Shown here one piece after another: positions 19,795 to 29,583 of a stretch of 64,000 bases of DNA. The position numbers were made by a program, and so were the translations under genes. The stretch covers positions 62,001 through 126,000 of the forward strand of contig NW_005178985.1 of assembly GCF_000350225.1 (NCBI RefSeq), written 5' to 3'. This DNA comes from Chondrus crispus. Its lineage: Eukaryota > Rhodophyta > Florideophyceae > Gigartinales > Gigartinaceae. Positions within the stretch are counted from its first letter, which is position 1, and the number at the start of each line of letters is the position of its first letter. The notes beneath the pieces were generated by a model. That model was not told where the DNA came from. It worked only from the letters and a program-made list of their open reading frames with translations, and made no database searches.

Positions 19795-20919
19795 AGCTTC
19801 GGGGCAGTGGGGTAGAAAAGGAGACGGCTCGCCAGGCGAGGTTTTTGGGAATTGTCTGAGTCAGGCGTGTAATGGAGCAAGGGGGATTCAGGGAAGAAGG
19901 GAGAAGGTATTCTGTTATAGTGCGCTACAGTACGATAGGTGCTGCTGCTCTGGAAGCTGGGGACGGTTTAGTTGCGGTTGTTTGGAAAAAGAAATTCAGG
20001 GGCTCGCAAAAGCAGGCAGGGCGGACGGATTGGAGCAAGAGCACCGTTCTCGAGGTGGCAACGAGGAGCATGGAACAGGGCGAAGACGTTTGGGAGTGCG
20101 GGGGCGGGGACGTTACTCTTTCTATTGCTGTACGGTATTGCAGCAGTACACCTGATCGCGGCAATTAACCTTGGTCTATATATCTATATATATATATACA
20201 GCATTCTGACTAAGGAAAGCCGTCAACTAGATGGTGGGCCGTTGGCACGAGCTTGTTCGGATAAAAATACTCGACTGCGTTGCCGCATTAACGAAGAGAA
20301 GATGTGCTCCGCGAATCACAATGCTGTTTTGGGAATGTCGTCATGGTACATCCAATCACAATGCGTCACCTGGCAGATCAACAGGTTAGAGGATTCTTCA
20401 TATAAGACCTCGTCCACCCTGTCTCGCCACGTTTGTGCCTTGGGTGCAAACGAGATGACCAATTCCTGCCCATCTTATAAACTTCTTTACAGAGCGTCGC
20501 ACATGCTCCCTCACCGCGCACCGTGGACCGGAAGATCCTTCGAAAGTCCTTGTAAAATGCTGAATCCTCTATGAAGACTTGGACGCGTGTGCTTTCCGCA
20601 TACCATCGTGGCAATCGCGTTGCAAACTTCACCGTCGTTGCTCGTTTCACCCGACCGTTCGATAAAGTTGCAAAGAAAGCCGAGATACAGCACAGCAGAA
20701 TTGCCATCAAAATTTCAAAAGCTTCCTCGTTTGACCACGATTGGTGTGGAAGTATCATAGTCGGACCCCGCTTGCAACTATCAAAGCCACTCAGGCTTGT
20801 GTCATGATCCACACCTTTTCTTCCGTCACGGCGGATGTAAGACAGGTCCGTCCGCGCGCACAACATTATTTGGTTTGCTTGACAACGCGACGTCCCGCCG
20901 TATGCATACCATCGGCGCC
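19795..20919. other. Intergenic; one weak open frame and a TA microsatellite
   Basis: Holds a TA microsatellite at about 20177-20199 and a minus-strand open frame at 20378-20866 (162 codons), which directly follows the F-box gene and could be 3' UTR. The frame has one hydrophobic stretch (ILMAILLCCISAFFATLS) but no recognised domain, so it is not called as a gene. Confidence 0.4.
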
Positions 20920-22629
20920 CTATTCTGAGTCTTTTTCAACCAACGTTGCGGCCTCCTCCTTGGGGCTTTCCGATGAAGAGCTGCCTTCCGAATCGTTCTC
21001 GTTCGGGAATAGTGGCACACATTTGCCGACTGCCCAGCTCTCTTCACAACGCATTTTCTGAGGCTTCTTGCAGAATGCATCGAAATGCCACGCATAGATC
21101 TGCCCAGAGTTGGCCCCGATGCCCACCAGAGAGTGCTCCCCGACTAACGCCATGTCCCACAGCGGTTCACTACATTCCAATGACCACAGACGTTCTCCAT
21201 GTTCCAAGTTGAACAGCGCGATCAATCCAGCCGACTGTGCACACACCACCAGCATCCGGTTTTCCATACAAATCGCTGTCCAGCTCCACCCTGTTTCGGG
21301 GGGGTCAAATCCTTGCAGCACTGACTCAGTAGATGCCATCGTCCCATCTGGACTGAACGTAGCTCGAAACACACGTCGAGCGAGATCTACCCCAGCGTTG
21401 CTGCGAATACCCTTCGGGACGATGAAGATTTGTCGCCCGTTGGGAGACATGCTGAACTCTTCTGATGCCATCACCAGTGATCCATCATCTACAGTCGCTA
21501 TACGAATGGGCCAACGTCTTTCCATATCCACGAGCACATCGCTCTGTTGTTCTTCCTGACAGCTCACTTCAACTCTCCACACAGTGAGCGTCTTGCGATC
21601 TTTTGTGACACGGTACGCCAACACCTTGGGGAGGTGCCCTTTCACAACGTCGATAAGTTCCTCCCCATCATCGATGAAAAACTCGTTCATTGCTTCGGGG
21701 TCCTCATCGAACAAGAGAATAGCACATTTTCGTTTGCCTGTTCCGCCGACGACATCATTGACATATACCACCCCCGCCACGGTGAAGCCGCCCGTCTCTG
21801 GGAAGACTGCTCTAAACAAGCGCCCGAATGCGCCATCTGTGACTGAGTAATTGCTGACCTCTTCACCTGTAAGACGGTCTACTACGCGCAACACATCGCC
21901 ACCGTCGACAAAGTAAGCCAAGAACTGCCCATTGCGACCAGCGAGGTATATGGCTTTCGGGTAGCACACGCAATATTCCATGCGCGCATGCGTGAGACCC
22001 TTCCTCCCCACTGGAATTTCTATCTCATGGAGCAGCTCGCCAGACACGGCATCGATGGTCTTGAATTTGGACCAAAACTCTTGATCCACAAAGCCCGTAC
22101 CGCCAGCCTTTGACTGTAGAAATCCCAGGCCCAAGGACGGAACCTGGACGCAACATGCGATGACTTCCTCTGGATCGTCACATAAATCAGACACGTCTCG
22201 CTCCCAGCCGACGGGGAAGCCTCGAATCTTTCCCTCGTTTTGAAAGAAAAGCACTATGGAATCGGCTACAGTAGCAAGGATACGGGCGCGACAATCAAAG
22301 CGCGGGACATTTCTGACTGTTGATGGGGGAAGGCGAATGGCACAGGAGCGTCGGTAAAGATTGGGCCACGATATGCCCTGCACGACGGAGGCCGGCGGGG
22401 ACGAGTTTCCATACTTTCGCAAACAGAAATGTTCAAAGACTTCGTCGGCGACGATGGCTTGGTGAAACTGCTTGCAGGATTGCGAGAGATTCGTGAGCTG
22501 ACTGACGTCGAGAGTGGAGGCTATGACGCGCCAGATGTCTGGGGAGAGCTCAGGGAGTTGTACATATTTGGGCAGGGGTTCCGTTGGGCCGGCTGGAGGC
22601 GCTTTAGCCTCTGTAGATGGCGAGGACAT
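20920..22629 (-). CDS. F-box protein with probable beta-propeller repeats
   Basis: Predicted 569 residues. Residues about 25-70 form an F-box (LPELSPDIWRVIASTLDVSQ followed by LTNLSQSCKQFHQAIVADEVF), which in this family binds SKP1 and places the protein in an SCF ubiquitin ligase as the substrate receptor. The rest, about 110-540, consists of repeated beta-strand segments with WD-like endings (for example GLIALFNLEHGERLWSLECS and GQIYAWHFDAF), consistent with a degenerate propeller that would bind the substrate; individual repeats are too weak to number. The C-terminal tail is acidic and Ser-rich. The start is the first Met before the F-box. It is divergent from PRP3, with 690 bp between starts. 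No intron. The substrate is unknown. Confidence 0.75.
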   Translation of the reverse strand: MSSPSTEAKAPPAGPTEPLPKYVQLPELSPDIWRVIASTLDVSQLTNLSQSCKQFHQAIVADEVFEHFCLRKYGNSSPPASVVQGISWPNLYRRSCAIRLPPSTVRNVPRFDCRARILATVADSIVLFFQNEGKIRGFPVGWERDVSDLCDDPEEVIACCVQVPSLGLGFLQSKAGGTGFVDQEFWSKFKTIDAVSGELLHEIEIPVGRKGLTHARMEYCVCYPKAIYLAGRNGQFLAYFVDGGDVLRVVDRLTGEEVSNYSVTDGAFGRLFRAVFPETGGFTVAGVVYVNDVVGGTGKRKCAILLFDEDPEAMNEFFIDDGEELIDVVKGHLPKVLAYRVTKDRKTLTVWRVEVSCQEEQQSDVLVDMERRWPIRIATVDDGSLVMASEEFSMSPNGRQIFIVPKGIRSNAGVDLARRVFRATFSPDGTMASTESVLQGFDPPETGWSWTAICMENRMLVVCAQSAGLIALFNLEHGERLWSLECSEPLWDMALVGEHSLVGIGANSGQIYAWHFDAFCKKPQKMRCEESWAVGKCVPLFPNENDSEGSSSSESPKEEAATLVEKDSE

Positions 22630-23320
22630 GGTTTGTCGAGGATGTGATTTTGGGGTGCAGGAATGACTCGTTGAGATGGAGATTTGCGAGGGGTTTGTTT
22701 CCGCTTTGGTAGTAGACGGCGGGGTGATTGTACGTGCATCAACAGGAAGTCGTGGATGGGACTTTCAGAGAGATTAGGGTTGTGGTAGGTTGCTCATCAT
22801 TTGAGGAGAAGTCACACAACCCTTGAGGAAGATGAGCAGCGGCCGTTGAACTCGACATCGCACCAGGGTGACGGTTAAAAGGTGGCTTCGTTGTTTCCGG
22901 CCATGTCCTTGCTGAACGCAAGGGTCAAAATGTACAATATTTTTACAATCATACATCTGTATCATGTCACTGCGCACGTGGACACGAATGCATTGAATCC
23001 GTTTTGATCTTTGTCGGGGTACACGGAGACCACGCAGACAACGTGTTATACGTGGGGGACAACACTCAGTTTCACAGTACTGTACTGTACTGTACTGTAG
23101 ACATTCTCGTCCAATCCCGTCCTTCCTTTCCTCTCCTGAGTCCGTCCGCCTGTCCCACGCGTTTCCTTTCCGCCCGAGCACACCCCCGGACTCACCCCCA
23201 GGCACTCGCGGCGGGCATCAAGTCCTCAAACAACACCAGCTTCAAGCCGGCACGCGTTCCTTTGCTACCCGCACCACTCCTTTTTCTGCCGCCCCGCCCT
23301 CCGCCAAAGCCGCAACTCCC
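22630..23320. promoter_or_regulatory. Divergent intergenic region between the F-box gene and PRP3
   Basis: Presumed promoters and 5' leaders of both genes. A GTACT tandem run (GTACTGTACTGTACTGTACT and a few bases more) lies at about 23079-23099. No clear TATA box is assigned. Open frames in this stretch overlap and look like chance. Confidence 0.5.
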
Positions 23321-25087
23321 ATGGAGGCTCCCGCGGCGAAGCGAAGCCCTGTGCGCGATCCGCCTGAAAACCCGCGGAAGCGCCGCCGCCGATCACGCTT
23401 CGCCTCCTCCGTCCCATCGCCCTCCACGGACGCCGCCCCATCGCACGCCAAAGACGCCAACCCTCCCTCGGCCCCCGCTGCACCCTCCAAACCGCCGCCG
23501 CCCCCGAATGCCTCCGTGGCCGCGTTGCGCGCCCGCCTGCCGCGTCCCGCGGCCGCGCCGCCGTCCGATGCGCCGCAGCTGAACCAGGCCCCCACGCCGA
23601 AGCGGCGGCGCACGGGCCGCTCGCGCTTTTCTCAGCTGCAGTCGCCCGCGGCCCGCCGGCACGTCGCTCAGGTCGTCCCGCCGCCCGCCGTGCCGAAGCT
23701 CCCGCTCGACGTCACGGCCATTCCCGTCGCCCCGGTGTCCACGTTGCGGATTAACCGCGATGCGCAGAAGCAGCGGAAACTCGCCTCCGTGCTGAAAGTG
23801 TCCTCGGCGGATCTTCTCGAGACGGATCCCGAATTGAACCCGTATTACGACGCGTCCATTGCCAAGCCGGCAAACGCGGTGCGTCAGCCGCGGAAGGAAT
23901 TCGTGTTTATTCCCCAGGGTGATATCGTGGCGAAGGCCGGGAAGAAGCGGGAAGAGGCACAGGTCCAGGCGAAGGTGGCTCACTATCGTGCTCAGTTGAT
24001 ATCAAAGGAGCGTCAGGAGTCAAACCTTCCTGTTCTTCCTCCCCACATTGATGACTTGAGAGCGAGTCACCAAGTGCGGGAGGTTCCTCAATGGGAGTGG
24101 TGGGACCTGCCCTTTCTGGCAAATCGGAAAGAAGCTGCCGCTGCAATGGATAAGCTCGTTGAGCGAAAAGAACAAAAGCAGGATGCAGACAGTGATGCCA
24201 TGGACTTGGACTGCAAAATCGAACTGAAAACGGATAGAGTCACGCATTATATTCATCATCCACCTCCCATTGAATCAACAAGACCGAAGAAGCCTCCTCC
24301 AGCGTTGCCTCTGATGCTGACGAAGAAGGAGACGAAGAAGCTTCGCAGAAAGAGACGAATGGAAGCTCAGAAAGAGCAACAAGAGATGGTTGCCGTCGGC
24401 TTGCTCCCACCTCCGAAGCCGAAGGTGAAGCTCAGCAATCTGGTGCGTGTGCTAGCGAACGAGGCGAGTGCGGACCCAACAAAAGTTGAAGAAGAGGTTC
24501 GCGCACAAGTTGAAGCTCGAAGACGCAAACATGAAATGGAAAACGAGGCGCGGAAGAAAACGAAAGAAGAACGACGAGAAAAGGTACATACGAAGATTGC
24601 AAAAGATAGAGAAGCTGGGATGCACGCAGCCGTCTTCCGCATAACGGATATGCGGAACCCGCAGCATCGCTTTAAGATTGACATCAATGCGAGGCAATGG
24701 GAAATGACGGGTACGCTTTTAAGTTTTGGTGGATGCAATGTGGTGGTTGCTGAAGGAGGTCTGAAAGCTCTGCGCAAGTACAAAAAGTTGATGCTTAGAA
24801 GGATTGACTGGAATGCCAAACGGGAAGCTGAGGGCAATGTCGAAAAGGAGACCAACCAGGAACCTTCCGCAGAGGACCACGGAAATAATAGAGACAATTC
24901 GTGTCTTCTCGTTTGGGAGGGCCCGATCGCCTCGAACGCGTTTAAAGAATTCAACATAACGAGTGCAAGAACACAAAGAGAGTGTAGGTATCATTTCCGA
25001 AAGCATGGCGTCGAGCATTACTGGGACTTGTGTACCCAAGGCACACCACTGGGGAATGAAAACCTTGGCGTGAAGCAAATTGAATAG
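23321..25087 (+). CDS. PRPF3: U4/U6 small nuclear ribonucleoprotein PRP3
   Basis: Predicted 588 residues. PRP3 is a nuclear spliceosome protein that holds the U4/U6 duplex in the tri-snRNP. Residues 1-125 are Pro/Ala-rich with basic clusters (RKRRRRSRF, KRRRTGRSRF), likely nuclear targeting. From about 140 the PRP3 domain begins (LRINRDAQKQRKLASVLKVS, then LNPYYD and FVFIPQGDIVAKAGKKREEA), with the typical PQWEWWDLPFL segment near 245 and HPPPI near 315. A charged helical stretch follows, then the C-terminal DUF1115 domain (VFRITDMRNPQHRFKIDINA, LLVWEGPI, FRKHGVEHYWDL), which contacts U6 snRNA. Length fits the short end of the family (human 683). Presence of a core splicing factor in a genome with so few introns is expected. 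It ends tail-to-tail, 175 bp from the next gene. Confidence 0.93.
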   Translation: MEAPAAKRSPVRDPPENPRKRRRRSRFASSVPSPSTDAAPSHAKDANPPSAPAAPSKPPPPPNASVAALRARLPRPAAAPPSDAPQLNQAPTPKRRRTGRSRFSQLQSPAARRHVAQVVPPPAVPKLPLDVTAIPVAPVSTLRINRDAQKQRKLASVLKVSSADLLETDPELNPYYDASIAKPANAVRQPRKEFVFIPQGDIVAKAGKKREEAQVQAKVAHYRAQLISKERQESNLPVLPPHIDDLRASHQVREVPQWEWWDLPFLANRKEAAAAMDKLVERKEQKQDADSDAMDLDCKIELKTDRVTHYIHHPPPIESTRPKKPPPALPLMLTKKETKKLRRKRRMEAQKEQQEMVAVGLLPPPKPKVKLSNLVRVLANEASADPTKVEEEVRAQVEARRRKHEMENEARKKTKEERREKVHTKIAKDREAGMHAAVFRITDMRNPQHRFKIDINARQWEMTGTLLSFGGCNVVVAEGGLKALRKYKKLMLRRIDWNAKREAEGNVEKETNQEPSAEDHGNNRDNSCLLVWEGPIASNAFKEFNITSARTQRECRYHFRKHGVEHYWDLCTQGTPLGNENLGVKQIE

Positions 25088-25262
25088 GTTTGTCTCTGTC
25101 CGGCCCAAGTTCACACATGAGCGGCGCTGGGGCTCAAGCTTGTACGTACGAGTTGCATAAGACGAAACTATAACTAACAATTTGCGAACACGTTTCCTAT
25201 TGTACATTGATGAGTCATTTGGTCCGGAGCCGGGGTAAGTGAGAAGCACGGGAGCATCTAAT

Positions 25263-26696
25263 TTACTCCTTGGATTTCTGGACCTTTGTAAAGCGACAGA
25301 ACATAACCCATTGTTGCGATCCCCAGAAGGTATTTCCATACCTTAGCACAAACGTGGAAGCTTCTTCGAGCAATCTGGGTGTTTTTGCAAAGATGCGAGG
25401 GAAGATGTGGCTTTCAATGCCATTGACTAACTGATAACGGCTGCCCGACGAGGCGCCCAAAAACGTAGCATACAGCAAGGACACGAGCAATGGATTTTGC
25501 TTCTGGGTCTTGGGCTTGTAAGTCTTGTCAAGCCTCTCGCGAATGAAGATGAGAGTGTTGGTAACAATTACACCCGTGAAACAACAAAGCATGCCGACAG
25601 CGAAAAGCTGAGAAGCCTTGAGCGCAAAACCACCTGCCCGTTGGGACATAGTGAACGGACGATCGGTCTGGAAAATATTGCTAGGCAAAGTGGTAGACAG
25701 GTTTGCCAACCACCCACCAAATCCAGTTCCCGAAGCACGCTTGAGCGCAACGGAAGGTGCTGGAAGATAGACGAGGGCAAAGTCTGCTAGGATGGCGGTG
25801 ATCAAGTTTGCGAAGACAAACTCGCCCTGCCTCCAGAACATCTCGCGACGCTGCTCGTACTCGGCGCTGAGCTTGCCGAAGACACCGATGCCTTCTTCGA
25901 TACAGATCTTGAGCAGAAACAACTTATCCGCGAGAAAGCGGTTGCGCATGCCGGAGCCGCAGCGCATGAGAATGCTGCTGAGCCAGTTGGCGTTGGCCGA
26001 GAAGTAGTTAGCAATTGCGTCCAGGCCTACATAGCCGTTGCGATACGCGGCGAGGATGTCTGCGGGGATGTCTGCGAGGGCGGCGTTCTGGTCGGAGAGC
26101 AGGGCGGAGAGCTGCTCGTCATCGGCTGATTCGCCCGAGCCGCCGCTGCCACTGCCGCCGGGGCCACCGCCGCCAGAATTGCCGCCGATTCCAGAGGCGG
26201 AGCCGGCGCCGCCGGCGTAGGAGGGATCGAAAGCGGCCGCGGATGGGTCCTCTTCCAGAAGGGGGAGGCTCGGGTTGACGAGCGGGCGGAAGTCGGAAAG
26301 ATGGTCGACAGAGGGCTGCGCGTGGTCGAACGCGGGCAGATTTGCGCGCAGGGGAGGGCGGCGACCTGGGGAGGCAATAAGGGGGCGGCGATGTTGGCGG
26401 ATTAGTCGCGAAGGGCGGTACAGAGGGGCGTGGAACGGAGCGGCGATGAATGCGGGCGCCATAGCTGAGGAGTGGCGGAGGGGAGTGAAGGCTGGAGCCG
26501 CGAGGACGGCTGTTTGAGAGAGGCGGCAGAAGGGTTGGGATGTGGGCATGAAGAGGAAGCGACGTGGGGAGGCGTTTGATGCAGGTGTATTCCAGGGTGG
26601 AAGTGGTATGCAAATTTGGGGATAGGCGGGTTGCCTGGCCAGACTGCAGATTGGGAAGCGGAAGGGACGATCGCATGGGCGGCAAGCGCTCTGCAA
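25263..26696 (-). CDS. RETICULATA-like plastid membrane protein (DUF3411)
   Basis: Predicted 477 residues. Residues about 1-125 are Pro/Ser/Arg-rich with few acids, like a plastid transit peptide, followed by a Gly-rich spacer (about 165-185). The conserved part (from about 195) matches the RETICULATA/DUF3411 family: ALLSDQNAALADIPADILAA, LLKICIEEGIGVFGKLSAEY and NLITAILADFALVYLPAPSV; then membrane-like segments around 360-385 (LFAVGMLCCFTGVIVTNTLI) and 400-425 (NPLLVSLLYATFLGASSGSR). In plants this family sits in the chloroplast envelope and affects leaf development and plastid metabolism; the biochemical role is not settled. Later in-frame Met residues at 50 and 79 could be the true start, because the upstream part has no conservation to judge by. 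Divergent promoter with the SOUL-like gene. Confidence 0.85.
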   Translation of the reverse strand: MQSACRPCDRPFRFPICSLARQPAYPQICIPLPPWNTPASNASPRRFLFMPTSQPFCRLSQTAVLAAPAFTPLRHSSAMAPAFIAAPFHAPLYRPSRLIRQHRRPLIASPGRRPPLRANLPAFDHAQPSVDHLSDFRPLVNPSLPLLEEDPSAAAFDPSYAGGAGSASGIGGNSGGGGPGGSGSGGSGESADDEQLSALLSDQNAALADIPADILAAYRNGYVGLDAIANYFSANANWLSSILMRCGSGMRNRFLADKLFLLKICIEEGIGVFGKLSAEYEQRREMFWRQGEFVFANLITAILADFALVYLPAPSVALKRASGTGFGGWLANLSTTLPSNIFQTDRPFTMSQRAGGFALKASQLFAVGMLCCFTGVIVTNTLIFIRERLDKTYKPKTQKQNPLLVSLLYATFLGASSGSRYQLVNGIESHIFPRIFAKTPRLLEEASTFVLRYGNTFWGSQQWVMFCRFTKVQKSKE

Positions 26697-27023
26697 ATGA
26701 CTGCAAACGATGCATCCTCGCCACTAATCATTCTACTGTACACCTGCCCCGCAAGAAGTAACATCAAGTCTGACCTGACCCACCATGACGCAACCTCGCC
26801 AAGATCCGACACAGAGCCTAGCCATTCACAGAGTGCCACCTGGTGTACCTGTTGTGCCTGCCCTTGCTCCTCTCCGCCCTGTACAATTGTACTGTACACG
26901 TATCACGAGCACGTCCTCAGATCCCTCCATATCCTCGCCATCCTCCCCCCTCCCCCCTCCCCCCTCCCCCCCCGCGGCAATGCGACGCAACCGCAATCTC
27001 GCTCCGCCTCCCCTATCTCCATC
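26697..27023. promoter_or_regulatory. Short bidirectional promoter region
   Basis: 327 bp between the assumed start of the RETICULATA-like gene and the chosen start of the SOUL-like gene. It contains GTAC motifs (26880-26900) and a C-rich tract (26943-26973). An open frame of the SOUL-like gene continues upstream through this region, but its translation there is low complexity and overlaps the divergent gene. Confidence 0.5.
26943..26973 (-). other. G-quadruplex / i-motif candidate
   Basis: On the plus strand: four C-runs of six to eight separated by single T bases (CTCCCCCCTCCCCCCTCC and on). The minus strand thus has four long G-runs with one-base loops, an ideal G4 pattern. It is located about 50-80 bp before the SOUL-like start, on the strand that is template for that gene. 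Confidence 0.7.
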
Positions 27024-28064
27024 ATGACCCCATCTCCCGCCTTCCTCCCGCCCGCCTTCCCCACGCCTCATTCGCCACGCTTCCGCCCACCTCCAAGCTC
27101 CCGCTGCCCGCGCTTCAGGCCAACCGCAGCGGCTGTCCCGATCCCTGACGCGGGCCTCATCTCCTCCCCGGGCATCACAGGCACCGCCTGTACAAACCTT
27201 TTCCCGCTCCCAATTCTCGGCCGCTACGGCTGGTTCCTCAACGTGTACGACCGCTCCGTCGCCTCCAAGGTCGGTCCTTTCGTCGTCAAAGCCGGCCCGT
27301 CGCAGGACAGTCCGCTCGTCCTCTCCTTCTCCCCGGACCAACCGCCGTCCGAAAAAGACACCGCCTCGTCCCACTCAGCATTCCCGGGGGTGGCCGCTGG
27401 CAACTTGAACGTCGCGAAAATCCTTGCCAAGTTGGGTCGTGGCCAGTCCGTCCCGTACTCTCTCAAGCTCTTCGAAAAGGGCGCCGGAGAGCCGTTTTGG
27501 AAGCGCAGGAATGAGGTCCACCTCGCTGATCCGGCAGACCCTCCCTTCGCGCTTTCAGACGCATGGCAGGAGGCTGCTCCCACTTTTTTTATCGAGTCTA
27601 AATCCTCCGCCTATGACATTCGTCATGTATACTCGGGCGTCGGTGCCAAACCACGAAATTCATCAAGGTTTGAATATTTTGCCATGAATCTCTCCCCGAT
27701 TTGGCCGTTTACCAAGTACTCTTGCGTTGTGTGCGTTTGGAAACAGCGCAAGGGAACGGCCCCCGTCGCTATCGACAAGGTTAACGGGTCCCTCAGGCTT
27801 TCATTTTTTGATCCGCTTGAGCTCCCCACCTCAGAAACCGACAAAAACCGCCCACTTCCAATCGCCAAATTTGCTGTCAAGACCTTTTACGGAGCTGTCA
27901 CAGATACCACCGTCGCTAAACTGCACGAGGTTCTGCTTGCTGCACTTTCCAAATCTCCCTCCATCAAACCCGTTTCGGATACCGCCTTCAGAATCGTGGT
28001 CGATAATAAGCCTGACGTCTTCACACCCTCCCGCAAGAACGAACTCTGGGTCCAACTTGAATGA
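27024..28064 (+). CDS. SOUL/haem-binding-protein-like, probably plastid-targeted
   Basis: Predicted 346 residues from the Met at 27024. The start is chosen because it begins a Pro/Ser/Arg-rich, acid-poor leader of about 45 residues typical of a plastid transit peptide. The C-terminal part has the SOUL pattern: a YDIRHV strand, FEYFAMNL, then RLSFFDP, a LPIAKFAVKTFYGAV strand corresponding to the rubric of that family, a helix (TTVAKLHEVLLAAL), and the end segment FTPSRKNELWVQLE, which matches the RRNEVW ending of SOUL proteins. Known members bind haem or other tetrapyrroles; in plastids some are tied to plastoglobules. The middle of the protein (about 90-190) is not typical, so the assignment is tentative. 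Tail-to-tail with ALG3. Confidence 0.55.
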   Translation: MTPSPAFLPPAFPTPHSPRFRPPPSSRCPRFRPTAAAVPIPDAGLISSPGITGTACTNLFPLPILGRYGWFLNVYDRSVASKVGPFVVKAGPSQDSPLVLSFSPDQPPSEKDTASSHSAFPGVAAGNLNVAKILAKLGRGQSVPYSLKLFEKGAGEPFWKRRNEVHLADPADPPFALSDAWQEAAPTFFIESKSSAYDIRHVYSGVGAKPRNSSRFEYFAMNLSPIWPFTKYSCVVCVWKQRKGTAPVAIDKVNGSLRLSFFDPLELPTSETDKNRPLPIAKFAVKTFYGAVTDTTVAKLHEVLLAALSKSPSIKPVSDTAFRIVVDNKPDVFTPSRKNELWVQLE

Positions 28065-28197
28065 CATATAGTCCTATATGCCCTTTACCTGCGATGCGTG
28101 TTGAGCAATAACCGCCAGTCCATCACCAAGTTAGTGAAAGCAAGGGATCTCCATCATCGACCTCCTTTTTCAAATGATAGCGCTGCGACGGAAGGCA

Positions 28198-29583
28198 TCA
28201 TGTCGTCTTGTCGCCATGGTCTGTCCGATATGAGCTCTTGAGGCTGTCCCTGTTATCGCCATCTTTGAATATGGAGGCATCCGTTGCACGCCTATCAAAC
28301 CATAGCGAAATCAGTATTCCCAAATGCGCGACATGTAGTGAGACAGCTGCCGTTGCTTCGGGAGGGTATATATTGAAGACAGCCTCGATCGTCACTAGTA
28401 ATGCCAATTTTCGTATCCACATGAAATCACCTCGACATACGAGCATTGGGAGCGCGTGCGCATACCAAAGGTAAAATTGATAGTGCAGCGTTCTCGCAAA
28501 CGCGATTCCAATGAAATTACTTGTGAACAAAACACCAGCGACGTGACTGGTGTTGAGATCTCTCGATTCAACATGTGTTGCAATACGCAAAATGGAGTCT
28601 TTAACACTTGCTTGAGACAAATGAAAGAACTCCAGGAGGCCCTTGCTTCTCTCTGCGGTCCAGCGGAAGTGACCGAAAAGAATTAGAACAGTCAAATGAA
28701 GTAGGAGCAGCAGCATGGCCAATCTCTTATCTAAGAAAATGGTCTCTTTCAGGAGGGCGCCGTTGACGCTCCACTTGTACATGAACTCGCGAGTGAGTTC
28801 AAACGCACGGGCCACGTAACTCTTCGGGGCGTGAAGCAAAAATGGAGCTCCTAATATGACTTGAGTGGTGAAACAAATACCCAAGATCCTTCGAATGGCA
28901 CCACCTGTGCCACGCGCCTGACAGAGCAAGACTGCAAGCCCCGGGGCGAACAGTAGGGCGTTCATCTTAATAGAGACGGAGAGACTGTAGACGAGGCATC
29001 CCAAACTCCATCTGTTTGAAATGAAAAGGCAAATGGCGGCGTGCATGAGAAGCATCTGAACAGCATCATTGAATAGACGCAAAACGAAGAGCGACATCAC
29101 TCTTCGCGAAAGCACTAGGAAAACAACAATCCATAGAGGGAATGGATGGATGGTTGAAGCATCTCTGTAACTCTTTCTATAGATGAAAAGCACAAAGCAT
29201 AAGTTGAGACAATGCAACATGGCAAAGATAGTCTGGGCCGTGAGGAGGTCTCGGCCGCGATCCGTCAAGTAATAGAGTAGCGAATAAATGTAAACGAATC
29301 CAGCCGGGTAGACGAGGGGACCCGTGCCGCCGCGCAGTTTGATATAATCGAATTCGTTGTCGTTGATGACGCCTGATACTTCGTCCATATAGGCGACCCA
29401 GTCGATCTCGGTGTACGGCACTTTGGCAATCACAAACGCGCAAAGGAGAGCGTTTGCAAGAACGAGCAGGATGGCAGCCGGGAAGAAATGTTTGTAAAGC
29501 AACTGATTAAGTGCGGCTCCCAAAGCGGCTAGGGAAGCGGCTAGGCGCTTGAAGACATGAGGCGGCATGGTAGGGAGGTGCAA
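28198..29583 (-). CDS. ALG3: ALG3, dolichyl-P-mannose:Man5GlcNAc2-PP-dolichol alpha-1,3-mannosyltransferase
   Basis: Predicted 461 residues, close to the family norm (about 440-460). This ER membrane enzyme adds the first lumenal mannose from dolichyl-phosphate mannose to the N-glycan precursor. Family signatures: TEIDWVAYMDEVSGV near residue 57, then DYIKLRGGTGPLVYPAGFVY near 80, the LRLFNDAVQ segment near 167, and a KWSVN motif near 270 where relatives have KWSVNW. There are about ten hydrophobic membrane segments across the length. The acidic pair TEIDW in the first lumenal loop is the usual catalytic area. A second Met at residue 6 could be the start. It faces the kinase-like gene head to head. 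Confidence 0.92.
   Translation of the reverse strand: MHLPTMPPHVFKRLAASLAALGAALNQLLYKHFFPAAILLVLANALLCAFVIAKVPYTEIDWVAYMDEVSGVINDNEFDYIKLRGGTGPLVYPAGFVYIYSLLYYLTDRGRDLLTAQTIFAMLHCLNLCFVLFIYRKSYRDASTIHPFPLWIVVFLVLSRRVMSLFVLRLFNDAVQMLLMHAAICLFISNRWSLGCLVYSLSVSIKMNALLFAPGLAVLLCQARGTGGAIRRILGICFTTQVILGAPFLLHAPKSYVARAFELTREFMYKWSVNGALLKETIFLDKRLAMLLLLLHLTVLILFGHFRWTAERSKGLLEFFHLSQASVKDSILRIATHVESRDLNTSHVAGVLFTSNFIGIAFARTLHYQFYLWYAHALPMLVCRGDFMWIRKLALLVTIEAVFNIYPPEATAAVSLHVAHLGILISLWFDRRATDASIFKDGDNRDSLKSSYRTDHGDKTT

Noticed and set aside
20378-20866. 162-codon minus-strand frame after the F-box gene
   Set aside because: No domain, no signal, no homology inside the window; it may be 3' UTR.
22774-23205. 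143-codon frame in the F-box/PRP3 promoter region
   Set aside because: Low-complexity translation overlapping a presumed divergent promoter and other frames.
26616-27023. Upstream extension of the SOUL-like protein
   Set aside because: It overlaps the start of the divergent RETICULATA-like gene and reads through a C-tract; the Met at 27024 gives a normal transit-like leader.
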